DNA from: Nitrososphaerota archaeon
Lineage (GTDB): Archaea; Thermoproteota; Nitrososphaeria; Nitrososphaerales; Nitrososphaeraceae
DNA length: 16,659 bases
Reading direction: 5' to 3'
NCBI GenBank assembly: GCA_005877345.1
Contig: VBPR01000215.1
Coordinates: 1-16,659 of the forward strand
Both the position numbers and the translations under genes were made by a program. The notes under the pieces were generated by a model that ran no database searches, was not told where the DNA came from, and worked only from the letters and a program-made list of their open reading frames with translations. The first letter of the stretch is position 1. The number at the start of each line of letters is the position of its first letter. Shown here piece by piece: positions 1 to 7,215 of the stretch.

Positions 1-2
1 AA

Positions 3-764
3 AATCTTGTACAAGCAGGTAGAGAAACCTTCTTTAATTTCTCTCCTATAGAAAGGAACCAACACGATCCTGATAGAATCTATAGATTGTTTCACTGGGG
101 AAAGGACATGGATCTCCTAATTTTAGACGCAAGGTCTTACAGAAGCAGAAATGATCTTCCAGACACAGAACAGAATAATAAAACCTTGCTAGGCGGGAAT
201 CAGTTGTCGTGGTTAAAGGAGTCATTGACAGATTCGAATGCCACGTGGAAGATAATAAGCAGTGATGTCCCCATGTCTATACCAACTGGTTCGAACGCAT
301 CTAAGTTTGGAAGAGATGGATGGGCAGATGGAACAGATACAGATTTTTCTTCCAAGACTGGATTCGAGAGAGAACTTCGGGATCTATTGAAGTTCATAGA
401 TGACCATAACATCAATGATGTAGTCTTCGTGACTACAGATGCTCATTTCCCTGCCATGTTGAAGTATAACGCTGATGTTAATGGCGATGGAGATGCAATT
501 AATGTCTATGAGATTGTCTGCGGCCCACTAAGTGCTATTCGTTTTGGTATACCAGGAATTCCACTTCCCAAATTTGACCCCACCTTTCAACCCACCACCT
601 TGTATGTTGAAGGAGGAATCTACAACTTTGGATATTTTAAAATCCACAAAGGTACGGATGACTTAATGCACCTAAGTGCTTCAATAATAGGAGAGGATGG
701 CCAGCCTCGACACGGTTCACTTATAGATCTGACCCCTCACCAAAACATTAATCAGAATAAGTGA
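3..764 (+). CDS. PhoD-like alkaline phosphatase/phosphodiesterase, 3' part (5' end outside window)
   Basis: The frame is open from the window edge to TGA at 762-764, so the N-terminal part is missing. The visible part matches the C-terminal half of the PhoD family, metal-dependent phosphoesterases usually exported to release phosphate from organic esters. Early on it reads RETFFNFSPIE and then WGKDMDLLILDARSYR, the usual PhoD strand and Asp-x-Arg-x-Tyr-Arg segment. Next come LGGNQLSWLKESL and ATWKIISSDVP, the conserved 'Q..WL...L..S.A.WK' block. VVFVTTDAHF carries the Asp-x-His expected to bind a catalytic metal, and the last third (VCGPLSA) is typical of the family. A TTG at 87 could be mistaken for a start, but homology continues upstream of it. 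Export cannot be judged because the signal region is off the window. Function is assigned by family resemblance; the substrate is unknown. Confidence 0.85.
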   Translation, partial: NLVQAGRETFFNFSPIERNQHDPDRIYRLFHWGKDMDLLILDARSYRSRNDLPDTEQNNKTLLGGNQLSWLKESLTDSNATWKIISSDVPMSIPTGSNASKFGRDGWADGTDTDFSSKTGFERELRDLLKFIDDHNINDVVFVTTDAHFPAMLKYNADVNGDGDAINVYEIVCGPLSAIRFGIPGIPLPKFDPTFQPTTLYVEGGIYNFGYFKIHKGTDDLMHLSASIIGEDGQPRHGSLIDLTPHQNINQNK

Positions 765-902
765 ACTACTCTAATATTTTATTGTATTTTTGATATCCAA
801 AAACGATATCAGCAACCTTGATGTGTAGAATTCAAATTCAATTATGAATTCTCAGCTTAAGTGTTGACTATAGTAGTAATAGTTGTACTGCGAAAGAATA
901 GT

Positions 903-1010
903 ATGAGTATCTTGAAATACGTAAAATCAAACATCTATGTTGTAGGAATGGTATTAGGAATTGTACTGATAAGTTCCTTGTTTTTTGTCCCTCTACAAGA
1001 ACACTGGTAG
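903..1010 (+). CDS. 35-residue single-span membrane peptide (hypothetical)
   Basis: ATG at 903 opens a 35-codon frame ending in TAG at 1008-1010. The peptide starts with a short basic stretch (MSILKYVKSN), has one hydrophobic span of about 20 residues (about residues 11-30, YVVGMVLGIVLISSLFFVP) and ends in a short polar tail (LQEHW). That is the layout of a small single-pass membrane protein. It lies alone between the phosphatase gene and the convergent acetyltransferase gene. I recognise no family. The coding claim rests only on the composition and layout; a chance frame of this length is possible in AT-rich DNA. Confidence 0.45.
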   Translation: MSILKYVKSNIYVVGMVLGIVLISSLFFVPLQEHW

Positions 1011-1117
1011 CACTGAAACAGTATAATTACGGTGAAACCCACAGGATTTGATCATAAAAAGGGTTTAGAAGAACCGAGTGGGGAAAAGTAGGATAAATTT
1101 GAGAATGCCAATATTAT

Positions 1118-1777
1118 TTAGAACTTCAGCTTGTCCATTTTGTACCGTCTTTGTATCGCAAATTTGATTATATTTTTAGATCTGCCAGAAATCTGGTTAT
1201 ATTCATTTACCTCTTCTTTCTTTGTCATTCCATTCCTTTCTAGGACTCGTATTGAAGCTTTATTTTCAGAATATACATATGCACTAATTTCTTCTAATCC
1301 TAGAACGGAGAACGCATAATTAATAACCAGTGCTACGGATTCTGTTGCTAAACCGTTACCCCAATATTGCTCTCCAATCCAATATCCTACATTTGCTTTC
1401 TTGTTATCAGAATCTATATTCTTGAGACTTACTATTCCTACTAAACGATTAACATCTCCAAGGTTATTCTTGTATTGTATTGCAAAATTTACAGCTTTTA
1501 ATGACTCGAAGTTTCTATGACATGAATTGATAAAGTTTACAGCATTTTCTACATTATAGGGATAGGGAACCTGCCATAAAGATTTGGAAATATTGTAGGT
1601 CATTAAACGACTAATATCGACAGCATCATTGATTGAGAGTTCTCTTAAGTCGACTAACAGGCCTTTTATCTTAGGGAGCTTTAAGCGTGATGGCTTTTCT
1701 TCGGTCATAATATTAACTGTGATATATTGTAATACAGCTTTATCAAAATAAACTTTCTTTTGGTCAATTCTGCACAT
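1118..1777 (-). CDS. GNAT-family N-acetyltransferase (RimJ/RimL-like)
   Basis: A 219-residue reading frame with a GNAT fold of the RimJ/RimL type, enzymes that move acetyl from acetyl-CoA to an amine, often a protein N-terminus or a small amine. The domain starts near residue 40 (LLVDLRELSINDA). Strand beta-4 and the acetyl-CoA pyrophosphate loop are clear at residues 130-146 (NVGYWIGEQYWGNGLATES, the Q-x-x-G-x-G/A signature). The following Asn-Lys-Ala-Ser (172-175) and RVLERNGM (177-184) are the usual helix before the last strands. The start is uncertain: ATG at 1777 gives 23 extra residues before the ATG at 1708, which yields a more normal length of 196. Neither has a well-spaced ribosome site. 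The gene stands alone and its acceptor substrate cannot be read from sequence. Confidence 0.85.
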   Translation of the reverse strand: MCRIDQKKVYFDKAVLQYITVNIMTEEKPSRLKLPKIKGLLVDLRELSINDAVDISRLMTYNISKSLWQVPYPYNVENAVNFINSCHRNFESLKAVNFAIQYKNNLGDVNRLVGIVSLKNIDSDNKKANVGYWIGEQYWGNGLATESVALVINYAFSVLGLEEISAYVYSENKASIRVLERNGMTKKEEVNEYNQISGRSKNIIKFAIQRRYKMDKLKF

Positions 1778-1797
1778 CCTTTCTAAAAACTACTCCT

Positions 1798-1995
1798 TTA
1801 CTTACTAATGAAAATCTTAAAGTATAGTCTATTCTTCATTCTATTAAAATCCAATTTACCAATATGGACACGGATGCCTACAGGCCCAAATTGTGTTATT
1901 CAAAAAATCATTAGAATAATTATAACGTTACAAATTATTGTATTGAATATAAGTTTCTGGAATTTCTTCAATCTATCCAGTTCTGATAAAGGCAT
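1798..1995 (-). pseudogene. possible small membrane-protein gene with an in-frame TGA
   Basis: On the minus strand, ATG at 1995 opens a frame of 31 codons, then a TGA at 1902-1900, then 33 more codons to TAA at 1800-1798. The first part is MPLSELDRLKKFQKL followed by a strongly hydrophobic stretch (IIILMIF); the TGA comes directly after it. The second part begins ITQFGPVGIRVHIGKLDF and is basic. Read through, this is a plausible 65-residue protein with one membrane span and a cytoplasmic basic tail. The TGA sits where a membrane-edge Trp (TGG) would fit. The plus strand also has a 77-codon frame here (1808-2041) with less protein-like composition. I recognise no family. Both readings may be chance. 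Confidence 0.3.
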
Positions 1996-2111
1996 CACCT
2001 CACTACAAGAAAAAGGAGACAGTAACATTAAAAGTTCCTAAAATTAGATAGTTCCCTATACATAGAACTTGCACAAAAATTGTCAAAAAGTCTACCTATA
2101 TATGTAAACGA

Positions 2112-2456
2112 ATGAAATTAATAGAGTTACCGAGAGACGTAAGGGAACTAATTTCTAAATCTGAAATTAATGTTTATATAGCAGAAGAATTACTTCCAAT
2201 TGCTAATAAACGCAGTCTGTCCAAATTAACAGAATTGATACAAGAAAAAAATTTTTCTTCAAGAATGGTCAGTAAATTAGTAAAAGGAGTTGGAACCAAA
2301 AAGATGGATAAAGACCCTTTTTATCATTTTGTAAGTAGAAATGATAATGAGATAATATACAAATCATTTGACAAGGCAATAGCTGCCCTCAGAGTATCAA
2401 TAAAAAAATTGGCAACAATAATTGAAAAGCTTAGTCGACAAATGGATGTTTTATGA
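2112..2456 (+). CDS. ParB-like helix-turn-helix protein (hypothetical)
   Basis: A 114-residue, basic, all-helical protein. Residues 4-58 (IELPRDVRELI, then INVYIAEELLPI, then LSKLTELIQEKNFSSRMVSKLVK) resemble the helix-turn-helix region of ParB/KorB-type DNA-binding proteins, where 'LP.EVRELI..g.is...A..Ll' is typical. The ParB N-terminal CTPase domain is absent, so this is a short stand-alone version. A helical tail (about residues 84-112) could mediate dimerisation. ATG at 2112 is the only reasonable start; a TATA-like CCTATACAT at 2056-2064 would put transcription near 2086. There is no parA neighbour, so a role in DNA segregation is not supported and transcription regulation is equally possible. 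Confidence 0.65.
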   Translation: MKLIELPRDVRELISKSEINVYIAEELLPIANKRSLSKLTELIQEKNFSSRMVSKLVKGVGTKKMDKDPFYHFVSRNDNEIIYKSFDKAIAALRVSIKKLATIIEKLSRQMDVL

Positions 2457-2562
2457 CATCTTGATGCAGCATAAACATATGTTACATCACCAAATCGATT
2501 TACTAATAAAAGAAAAAAGAAAATACAAGAAATATTCTTTGCTACTTCTTACACTTCTTTAA

Positions 2563-2952
2563 TACAATATCAATAAAACTTTTCGGCGCCGAAATATTAT
2601 CAAATCTATAAGTAGATCTTGTAAAATTTTTTCTTTTTCAATATGGGATCAATTTTTAAACGACGTTACCACATTAACCATAACGACAAAACAAATAACG
2701 TTCGGGAAGTTCCAAAGTATAACCATATTTGATAGAGAAAAGAAACAAGGTGAAATTATACTTCGAACAGACACTGGGAACTTAACTCTAGGACTGTCGA
2801 ATGATAGTGATAAAGCATTTGCCGGAATGGCTTCGGTCGCTTGTGCTGGAGTAGAGTTTGCCTCAGGAATCCCGGGAGCACCACCAAATATTCATGTAGA
2901 GTATGACGACAAAGATATGGAAGTCGACGAAATGACACTTCATTATCACTAA
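2563..2952 (+). pseudogene. hypothetical protein; coding frame without a usable start (frameshift near 2653-2660 suspected)
   Basis: Frame 1 is open from the stop at 2560-2562 to TAA at 2950-2952 but has no ATG, GTG or TTG before an internal Met. From about 2650 it reads like a beta-rich protein: VTTLTITTKQITFGKF, then IFDREKKQGEIILRTD, then a small-residue part (AGMASVACAGVEFASG) and an acidic end (VEYDDKDMEVDEMTLHYH). An ATG at 2643 lies in another frame, about 32 bases after a TATA-like CTATAAG (2606-2612), the normal distance for a short-leader archaeal gene. That frame stops after 29 codons. The simplest reading is that translation began at 2643 and one indel, perhaps in the T5A3 run at 2653-2660, broke the gene into the main frame, giving about 100 residues. 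A sequencing indel would look the same. Family unknown. Confidence 0.5.
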
Positions 2953-3421
2953 AAACGTACGAAGTAACCTTTCCATCTTTGTAATCGAATCGATTCCGAT
3001 TTATTTATTTTAGGTAACAATCTTTGACTCCAATTTGTGATTCTTGTTGTGATGTATTGCAAACTTTTGAGTAGAATCCCTCTAGTACAGAGGCTTTAAA
3101 TCACAAAGGGAGGTAATTGGCAGTAAGGATAAACTTACCATGAATCGGTTCCAACGAATCTACCTTGTAATCATCATCAAATCTTAGTAACTAATACTAA
3201 CATGGTTGCTAAATTTTTGAATTTAGCATATATTCTTCCTTTCTCCTTTCTTTATTTCAACCGAAGCCAACTACGCCAGACTGGATTCTTTTCTCGCTCA
3301 ACATGATAGCTTAAGAGATTTTTATCTTATCGAGAGGTGTTCCAATTGATCTATTATTCTGTTTTGTAACCAGAAAAATATGAAAAAGGTATACCAATAA
3401 AATGATTTATTTAATTGACTA
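2953..3421. other. intergenic stretch with a strong hairpin, no gene seen
   Basis: About 470 bases between the start-less frame and the exported protein at 3422. I see no frame with convincing protein character on either strand. It holds a GGAGG at 3111-3115 without a usable start behind it, a short pairing of CCTCT with AGAGG near 3080-3095, and the hairpin at 3207-3228 listed separately. A non-coding RNA is possible but not shown. Confidence 0.5.
3207..3228. terminator. perfect 9-bp stem, 4-base loop hairpin followed by a pyrimidine tract
   Basis: TGCTAAATT (3207-3215), loop TTTG, AATTTAGCA (3220-3228) form a perfect 9-bp stem. On the plus strand the hairpin is followed by a T/C-rich tract (about 3230-3257), which fits a terminator or a processing site, for instance at the end of a transcript running past 2952. 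The minus strand shows a purine tract instead. The structure is seen; the role is inferred. Confidence 0.4.
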
Positions 3422-3988
3422 TTAATTCGTTATTCTAAGAGGATTTATAAATACCCATTCTGCTTCGTCAAAAACCATATCAACGACTATCTTATATTTT
3501 TTGGTCAATATATCGTCTGGTATATCAAAATCAAAATGTGCACAGTTCTCTATCGACTGAGAGGAACCACAGTCATTTTTTTCCAATTCCAATAGTGGGA
3601 TAGAATTTCTTGCAATCTGACCGTCTTTCGTACCTCTGTCAACTAAGTAAACGGTTACATCTCGAGGAGATAAGCTATCATCACATATATCGTTACTATC
3701 GCATTTAACTTCAACTGATAAGCTATCATCGTCTTTATCCAATTTCATATTACTGGCCAGCTTAGCATCATCGTCATGTCTAATTTGTGTTTCATCTCCG
3801 AAATCTAGTGAATAATCTGCAGTAAATTCATTCTTATCGTCTTCGGAGTTAATTATAGCCGATGGTATTTTATTAAATGGAACAGGATCAAATGCTGCAA
3901 CATACATATCGCTATTTGTAAATAAGGTAATGGACACTATCCCTAATGTTATGGCCAATATGTAACGATACCTAATTTGCTTATTCAT
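3422..3988 (-). CDS. exported hypothetical protein, Asp-rich, four cysteines
   Basis: A 188-residue protein with an N-terminal signal or anchor: basic MNKQIRYRY, then a hydrophobic run (about residues 9-24) and a likely cleavage near MYVAAFD (28-34). The mature part is acidic, with Asp runs at 71-74 and 85-88, and alternates short strands such as DVTVYLVDRGT (110-120) and KIVVDMVFD (166-174), suggesting a beta-sandwich. Cys96, Cys102, Cys140 and Cys149 could form two disulfides outside the cell. Asp clusters hint at Ca2+ or other metal binding, but no known motif is present. It is divergent from the Asp-rich exported protein at 4116. The gene appears leaderless: a TATA-like element (4011-4020) lies about 26 bases before ATG 3988. 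No family recognised. Confidence 0.75.
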   Translation of the reverse strand: MNKQIRYRYILAITLGIVSITLFTNSDMYVAAFDPVPFNKIPSAIINSEDDKNEFTADYSLDFGDETQIRHDDDAKLASNMKLDKDDDSLSVEVKCDSNDICDDSLSPRDVTVYLVDRGTKDGQIARNSIPLLELEKNDCGSSQSIENCAHFDFDIPDDILTKKYKIVVDMVFDEAEWVFINPLRITN

Positions 3989-4010
3989 TTGCTATTTTAG
4001 TGCATCCAAC

Positions 4011-4020
4011 TTATATATTA
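4011..4020 (-). promoter_or_regulatory. TATA-like box for the exported protein at 3988
   Basis: Read on the minus strand the element is TAATATATAA. Its centre lies about 26-27 bases before the ATG at 3988, the usual archaeal TATA-to-start distance, which implies a leaderless transcript. Confidence 0.55.
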
Positions 4021-4086
4021 ATAAATTGTCTACACTGGACATATTTCTGCTTATTTATTCTACTTTAGGTAACATGTTCTAAAAAG

Positions 4087-4093
4087 TTATATA
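4087..4093 (+). promoter_or_regulatory. TATA-like box for the exported protein at 4116
   Basis: TTATATA at 4087-4093 is centred about 26 bases before the ATG at 4116, again implying a leaderless transcript. With the box at 4011-4020 it forms a compact divergent promoter of 127 bases between two exported acidic proteins. Confidence 0.55.
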
Positions 4094-4115
4094 CTTTGTA
4101 CATGTTACTGTAGGA

Positions 4116-4469
4116 ATGAATTTTGAGTGCAAATTGTTTGCCTTGTCCCTGACTGTATTGTTCTCTTTTGCTTTAGTTAGCAGTGGCTTTATCGGTTCGG
4201 CGTTTGGAAGCCATAATAAGGTAAAGGCTGGTTGCAAAGATCTTGCTCTTACTCTTATAACATGGGATCAACTATTGGCATTAGCACCGGCAGATGACAT
4301 AGCAGAAAATGAGCATGAATTAAATGAAAAGGGCGTGGAACCAGATTTATATAAAGACATAATCAATCGTCACCTTGACGATTTGTTAGATGATGTTCAT
4401 GAATGTAATAATCTTGATGATGATATAGAAGAAATGCTCGACGACATAGATCTAGATTTACCATCATAA
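4116..4469 (+). CDS. exported hypothetical protein, very acidic C-terminus
   Basis: A 117-residue protein with a clear signal peptide (hydrophobic run about residues 7-27, likely cleavage after SAFG at 31). The mature part has two cysteines (Cys40, Cys97) and a helical segment around LITWDQLLALAPADDIAE. It ends in an acidic tail in which Asp, Glu and Leu alternate (HLDDLLDDVHE, then DDDIEEMLDDIDLDL), about 20 acidic residues between 86 and 115. Such tails can bind divalent cations, but no EF-hand or dockerin spacing is visible. It is divergently paired with the Asp-rich exported protein ending at 3422, so the two may be expressed together. No family recognised. ATG 4116 is supported by the TATA spacing. 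Confidence 0.75.
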   Translation: MNFECKLFALSLTVLFSFALVSSGFIGSAFGSHNKVKAGCKDLALTLITWDQLLALAPADDIAENEHELNEKGVEPDLYKDIINRHLDDLLDDVHECNNLDDDIEEMLDDIDLDLPS

Positions 4470-4901
4470 TCTATTTCTATTTGAAATCGGAACTGTCAAG
4501 CCTATCTGCAACTAGTAACAAACATATTGCAAAAATAACAATAGCAAATAGGCTCGTGAAGGAGATATTTGGACAATAGGAGTTTTTGGGTTTCGTTGGT
4601 TGTTATTCAGACAGTTACACACTTGTTTACTTGCTTAATAAGAGATTGGTCGCTAATTAGGACTCAATTGAATATTAAAGTCATAATTTTCGGGTTAGAT
4701 CCGGATTGTTAGCATTTTTCCGGCAATCGAAGATGTTTAATTGAATCCTCTTATGCTGAGAAATTTGTTCAAAACATCAATAGAGTAATCTAAGTTTATG
4801 ATAGTGTATTACTAATTACAAGTAACTCTATTGGCAGAATGTCAAATGAAACAATTAAGAGAATGAGAGAGGTGATTAGGCTTACTTTTTTTTCCTTTAA
4901 T
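4470..4901. other. intergenic stretch, no gene seen
   Basis: About 430 AT-rich bases between the acidic exported protein and the convergent GH130 gene. I see no frame with protein character. The only structure noticed is a weak inverted pair, AGCCTAT (4499-4505) and ATAGGCT (4548-4554), which may be chance, and a T9 run near 4888 that reads as an A-tract for the minus-strand gene. Confidence 0.5.
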
Positions 4902-5855
4902 TCAGAATGAACATTTATCTGACAATAAATAATCTAATATCTCTTGTAAGTCAACTGTGGCAACACAGCACACCTTATCTGCGGCACCATAGTATACTAA
5001 TAACTTATTATCTAAAATACATGCCCCTGTTGGAAAGACTACATTATTGACATCCCCTTTTGTCTCATAATCTTCTTCGGGAGTTAGTAAAGGCACTTTA
5101 GTTCTTCCTAAGATTTTGCGAGGTTCCTTTATATCAAGTAGAAGGGCTCCAGCACTGTAAACATGCTCTGCGCTAACTCCATGGTATATTACAAGCCAAC
5201 CCTTTTCTGTCTTAATGGGAGGAACACCTGCTCCTATCTTTAGTGCCTCCCAACTTTGTTCTGGTCTGACGAGAGGAGAATGCTTTTTAAAATTAGTGAT
5301 TGAATCGCCTTCCGCAATCCATATAGTTGGTCTTTCTGTATTATACTCCGGTCCTACCCAGGTACTTGGTCTGTGTAGCATCATGTAACTTGATGCTCCT
5401 TCTCCATTAAATTTGGGAAATAGTACGACGTCCTTATCTTCCGAACCAGGTATAGTTATTATCCCAAGTCTTTTATAATTAGAGAAATTGTCCGTCTTGG
5501 CAAGGGCAGTAGATATTGATGGATTATTTTTGACATAATTTGAAAGCACCACGTACGTTACATAAGTTTCTTGTTCAATGGTCATTAAGCGAGGATCTTC
5601 CATACCGTAACTTTCATAGTCCACCTCTGGACATATCGCTACCTCCTTTCTTCTAATAAATGAAAGACCATCGTTACTTGATGCGTAACCAATCCTTGAT
5701 ACATAATTATCGTATTCGCCTATTGCTCTGTAAAGCATGTGAATAGTCTTACCATCGTTAAGAACCGAGCAATTAAATACTGCCTTTGATTCCCACCAAT
5801 TTGATTCATCGGGGACTAATATTGGATTAACCTTCGACCTGTCTAATTGAAGCAT
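4902..5855 (-). CDS. GH130 family mannoside phosphorylase / glycosidase-like protein
   Basis: A complete 317-residue five-bladed beta-propeller of glycoside hydrolase family 130. Characterised members phosphorolyse or hydrolyse beta-linked mannosides (beta-1,4- or beta-1,2-mannooligosaccharides, mannosyl-GlcNAc). Family blocks appear in order: NPIL (10-13), WWESKAVFNCSVL (20-32), LYRAIG (41-46), GMEDPRL (84-90, with the conserved Asp87 taken as general acid), KDVVLFPK (141-148), HRPS (161-164), KIGAGVPPI (206-214), YHGV (224-227), YSAGALLLD (233-241), VNNVVFPTGA (269-278) and YYGAAD (288-293). No signal peptide, so it should be cytoplasmic. Phosphorylase versus hydrolase cannot be decided from sequence. 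It stands alone, with a TATA-like CTATAAAT (5892-5899) implying a leader of about 15 bases. Mannose-polymer storage or glycan turnover is inference. Confidence 0.9.
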   Translation of the reverse strand: MLQLDRSKVNPILVPDESNWWESKAVFNCSVLNDGKTIHMLYRAIGEYDNYVSRIGYASSNDGLSFIRRKEVAICPEVDYESYGMEDPRLMTIEQETYVTYVVLSNYVKNNPSISTALAKTDNFSNYKRLGIITIPGSEDKDVVLFPKFNGEGASSYMMLHRPSTWVGPEYNTERPTIWIAEGDSITNFKKHSPLVRPEQSWEALKIGAGVPPIKTEKGWLVIYHGVSAEHVYSAGALLLDIKEPRKILGRTKVPLLTPEEDYETKGDVNNVVFPTGACILDNKLLVYYGAADKVCCVATVDLQEILDYLLSDKCSF

Positions 5856-6113
5856 TAGGTTCTGAAATCATAATTAGCAAGTTCTACTATCCTATAAATG
5901 TTATTTATATTTCATGAGTTTGAAAATTCTTAAGGATATTAGTGTGAATAAATGAATTTTTAATTCTGACTCTGACTAGTAGTATCGATTATTCATATTT
6001 TGTTGAATTCAAAAAAGAAAGCTGATAATCTAGTACATTTCGAAAGGAGATTTCATACGAAAAGAGAGAAAACATTAGCAGTTAAATAGTATTTTGAAGT
6101 ATAAAAGTATAGT

Positions 6114-6431
6114 TTGAGTGAGAATTTTGTTAAAGTTGCTGAAGCAAATGAAATTGCGCCTTCAAGTATGAAAGCAGTTGAAGTAGAAGGTGAAAAAGTC
6201 TGTATAATTAATACTGAAGGAACTTTGTACGCGATAGGAAATATTTGTACTCATGTTGGAGGTCCATTGGACGAAGGAACGCTTGAAGGATATGAAGTTG
6301 AATGTCCTTGGCACGGTTCCAAATTTGATGTTAGGACTGGTGAGCCAACTAAGCCTCCCGCTGTGCGAGCGGTTCCCAAGTACGAAGTAAAAATAGATGG
6401 TAACAACATATTGGTAAGAAAGCAAAAATGA
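6114..6431 (+). CDS. Rieske [2Fe-2S] ferredoxin
   Basis: A 105-residue stand-alone Rieske domain, the electron carrier type used by dioxygenase systems (BphF-like) and by the NirD-type subunit of nitrite reductases. Both cluster-binding boxes are intact: CTHVGG (Cys45, His47) and CPWHGSKFD (Cys64, His67), with 16 residues between His47 and Cys64. The protein ends with the usual PAVRAVPKYEVKIDGNNILV strands. There is no membrane segment, so it is a soluble cytoplasmic carrier. The start is TTG at 6114; the in-frame Met19 would cut into the fold. No oxygenase or reductase gene is adjacent, so the redox partner is unknown. A TATA-like TTAAATAG (6083-6090) places transcription close to the TTG. 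Confidence 0.93.
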   Translation: MSENFVKVAEANEIAPSSMKAVEVEGEKVCIINTEGTLYAIGNICTHVGGPLDEGTLEGYEVECPWHGSKFDVRTGEPTKPPAVRAVPKYEVKIDGNNILVRKQK

Positions 6432-6579
6432 CGATTGTCCATCACGATAATTTCCATTTTATTATAATTTGATAGATTGATTATAAATTAGATATTCTAC
6501 TAATGTTCCGAATGAATAATCAGTCCTATGTCTTCGAGTTGGATCGGAAATGTTTAGGCAGGCGCATCAGCGAAGTTGT

Positions 6580-7113
6580 TTAACCGGTACTGTTACCCAT
6601 TGACATATTTCCCATTGATTCTGCTTCTGCACCTGGCATGATTTCATCCACACCTATAACAATTGTGGCAGTCGGTCCAAATTTTACTTCTTTGTTTGTA
6701 GGGTTTTGTAGTGCTATGTCGGTTATGGTTCCATTAACTTGTTTCGTTGATTCAACATCTACATGGTATATGCACATTTTTCCTGGTGTAGATAGTTCCT
6801 TAAGTAACTCTAAATTAGCTGGCTTAAATTTGGGCGCTTGACCAATAAGCACATTCAAGGATGTTTTATTATTGTTGTCACAGGGAAGCTTTGCAGCAAT
6901 ATGACCTACCTTTATCATATATGGTGTAGCATCGTATAAGTGAACGTAATCTTTTGAGGGAAGTGTCTTACCTTCAAGAAGAACGGTTTGTGAATCTCTT
7001 ACCACGGTTCCCTCAGAGCCTTGGGCATTTGAATATTGCGTCGCGCTTGAAAATAGTACCGGAGTTAAAATTGCTAAAGCCAGTGATGATAGTAATGCAT
7101 ACCTTCTTATCAT
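6580..7113 (-). CDS. exported hypothetical protein with Met-rich C-terminus
   Basis: A 177-residue protein with a signal peptide (MIRRYA, hydrophobic run to about residue 22, likely cleavage after SNAQ at 31). The mature part has beta-strand character with two cysteines (Cys78, Cys114) that could form a disulfide, and ends in SMGNMSMGNSTG, a Met/Asn cluster like those in exported copper-binding proteins. I recognise no named family. The gene is divergent from the exported protein at 7216 and shares a promoter region of about 100 bases. A TATA-like box (GTTAAATAC on the minus strand, about 7134-7142) is about 25 bases before ATG 7113, suggesting a leaderless transcript. Copper binding is inference from the Met cluster only. 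Confidence 0.75.
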   Translation of the reverse strand: MIRRYALLSSLALAILTPVLFSSATQYSNAQGSEGTVVRDSQTVLLEGKTLPSKDYVHLYDATPYMIKVGHIAAKLPCDNNNKTSLNVLIGQAPKFKPANLELLKELSTPGKMCIYHVDVESTKQVNGTITDIALQNPTNKEVKFGPTATIVIGVDEIMPGAEAESMGNMSMGNSTG

Positions 7114-7189
7114 AAGAACAGGAAGAAACCAAAGTATTTAACATTTTGTAGTACAATCATCGATGAGTGGGCCTAGATTTAACTTCTAG

Positions 7190-7203
7190 GTGTTCATGAA
7201 CAC
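7190..7203. promoter_or_regulatory. perfect 14-bp palindrome, candidate operator between divergent exported-protein genes
   Basis: GTGTTCATGAACAC is a perfect 14-bp palindrome lying 13 bases before the ATG at 7216. If the TATA box of that gene is GATTTAAC (about 7176-7183), the palindrome covers the stretch between it and the predicted transcription start near 7205, where a bound dimeric repressor would block initiation. It is about 76 bases from ATG 7113, so it could also affect the divergent gene. Confidence 0.5.
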
Positions 7204-7215
7204 TTAAGAAGTATA

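Noticed and set aside
1808..2041. 77-codon plus-strand frame
   Set aside because: Ile/Asn-rich, no recognisable motif and no promoter; the minus-strand reading of the same DNA looks more like protein, though it has a stop.
2756..2938. 60-codon minus-strand frame
   Set aside because: It is the antisense of the coding-like frame 2563-2952 and has low protein character (many His, Leu, Arg).
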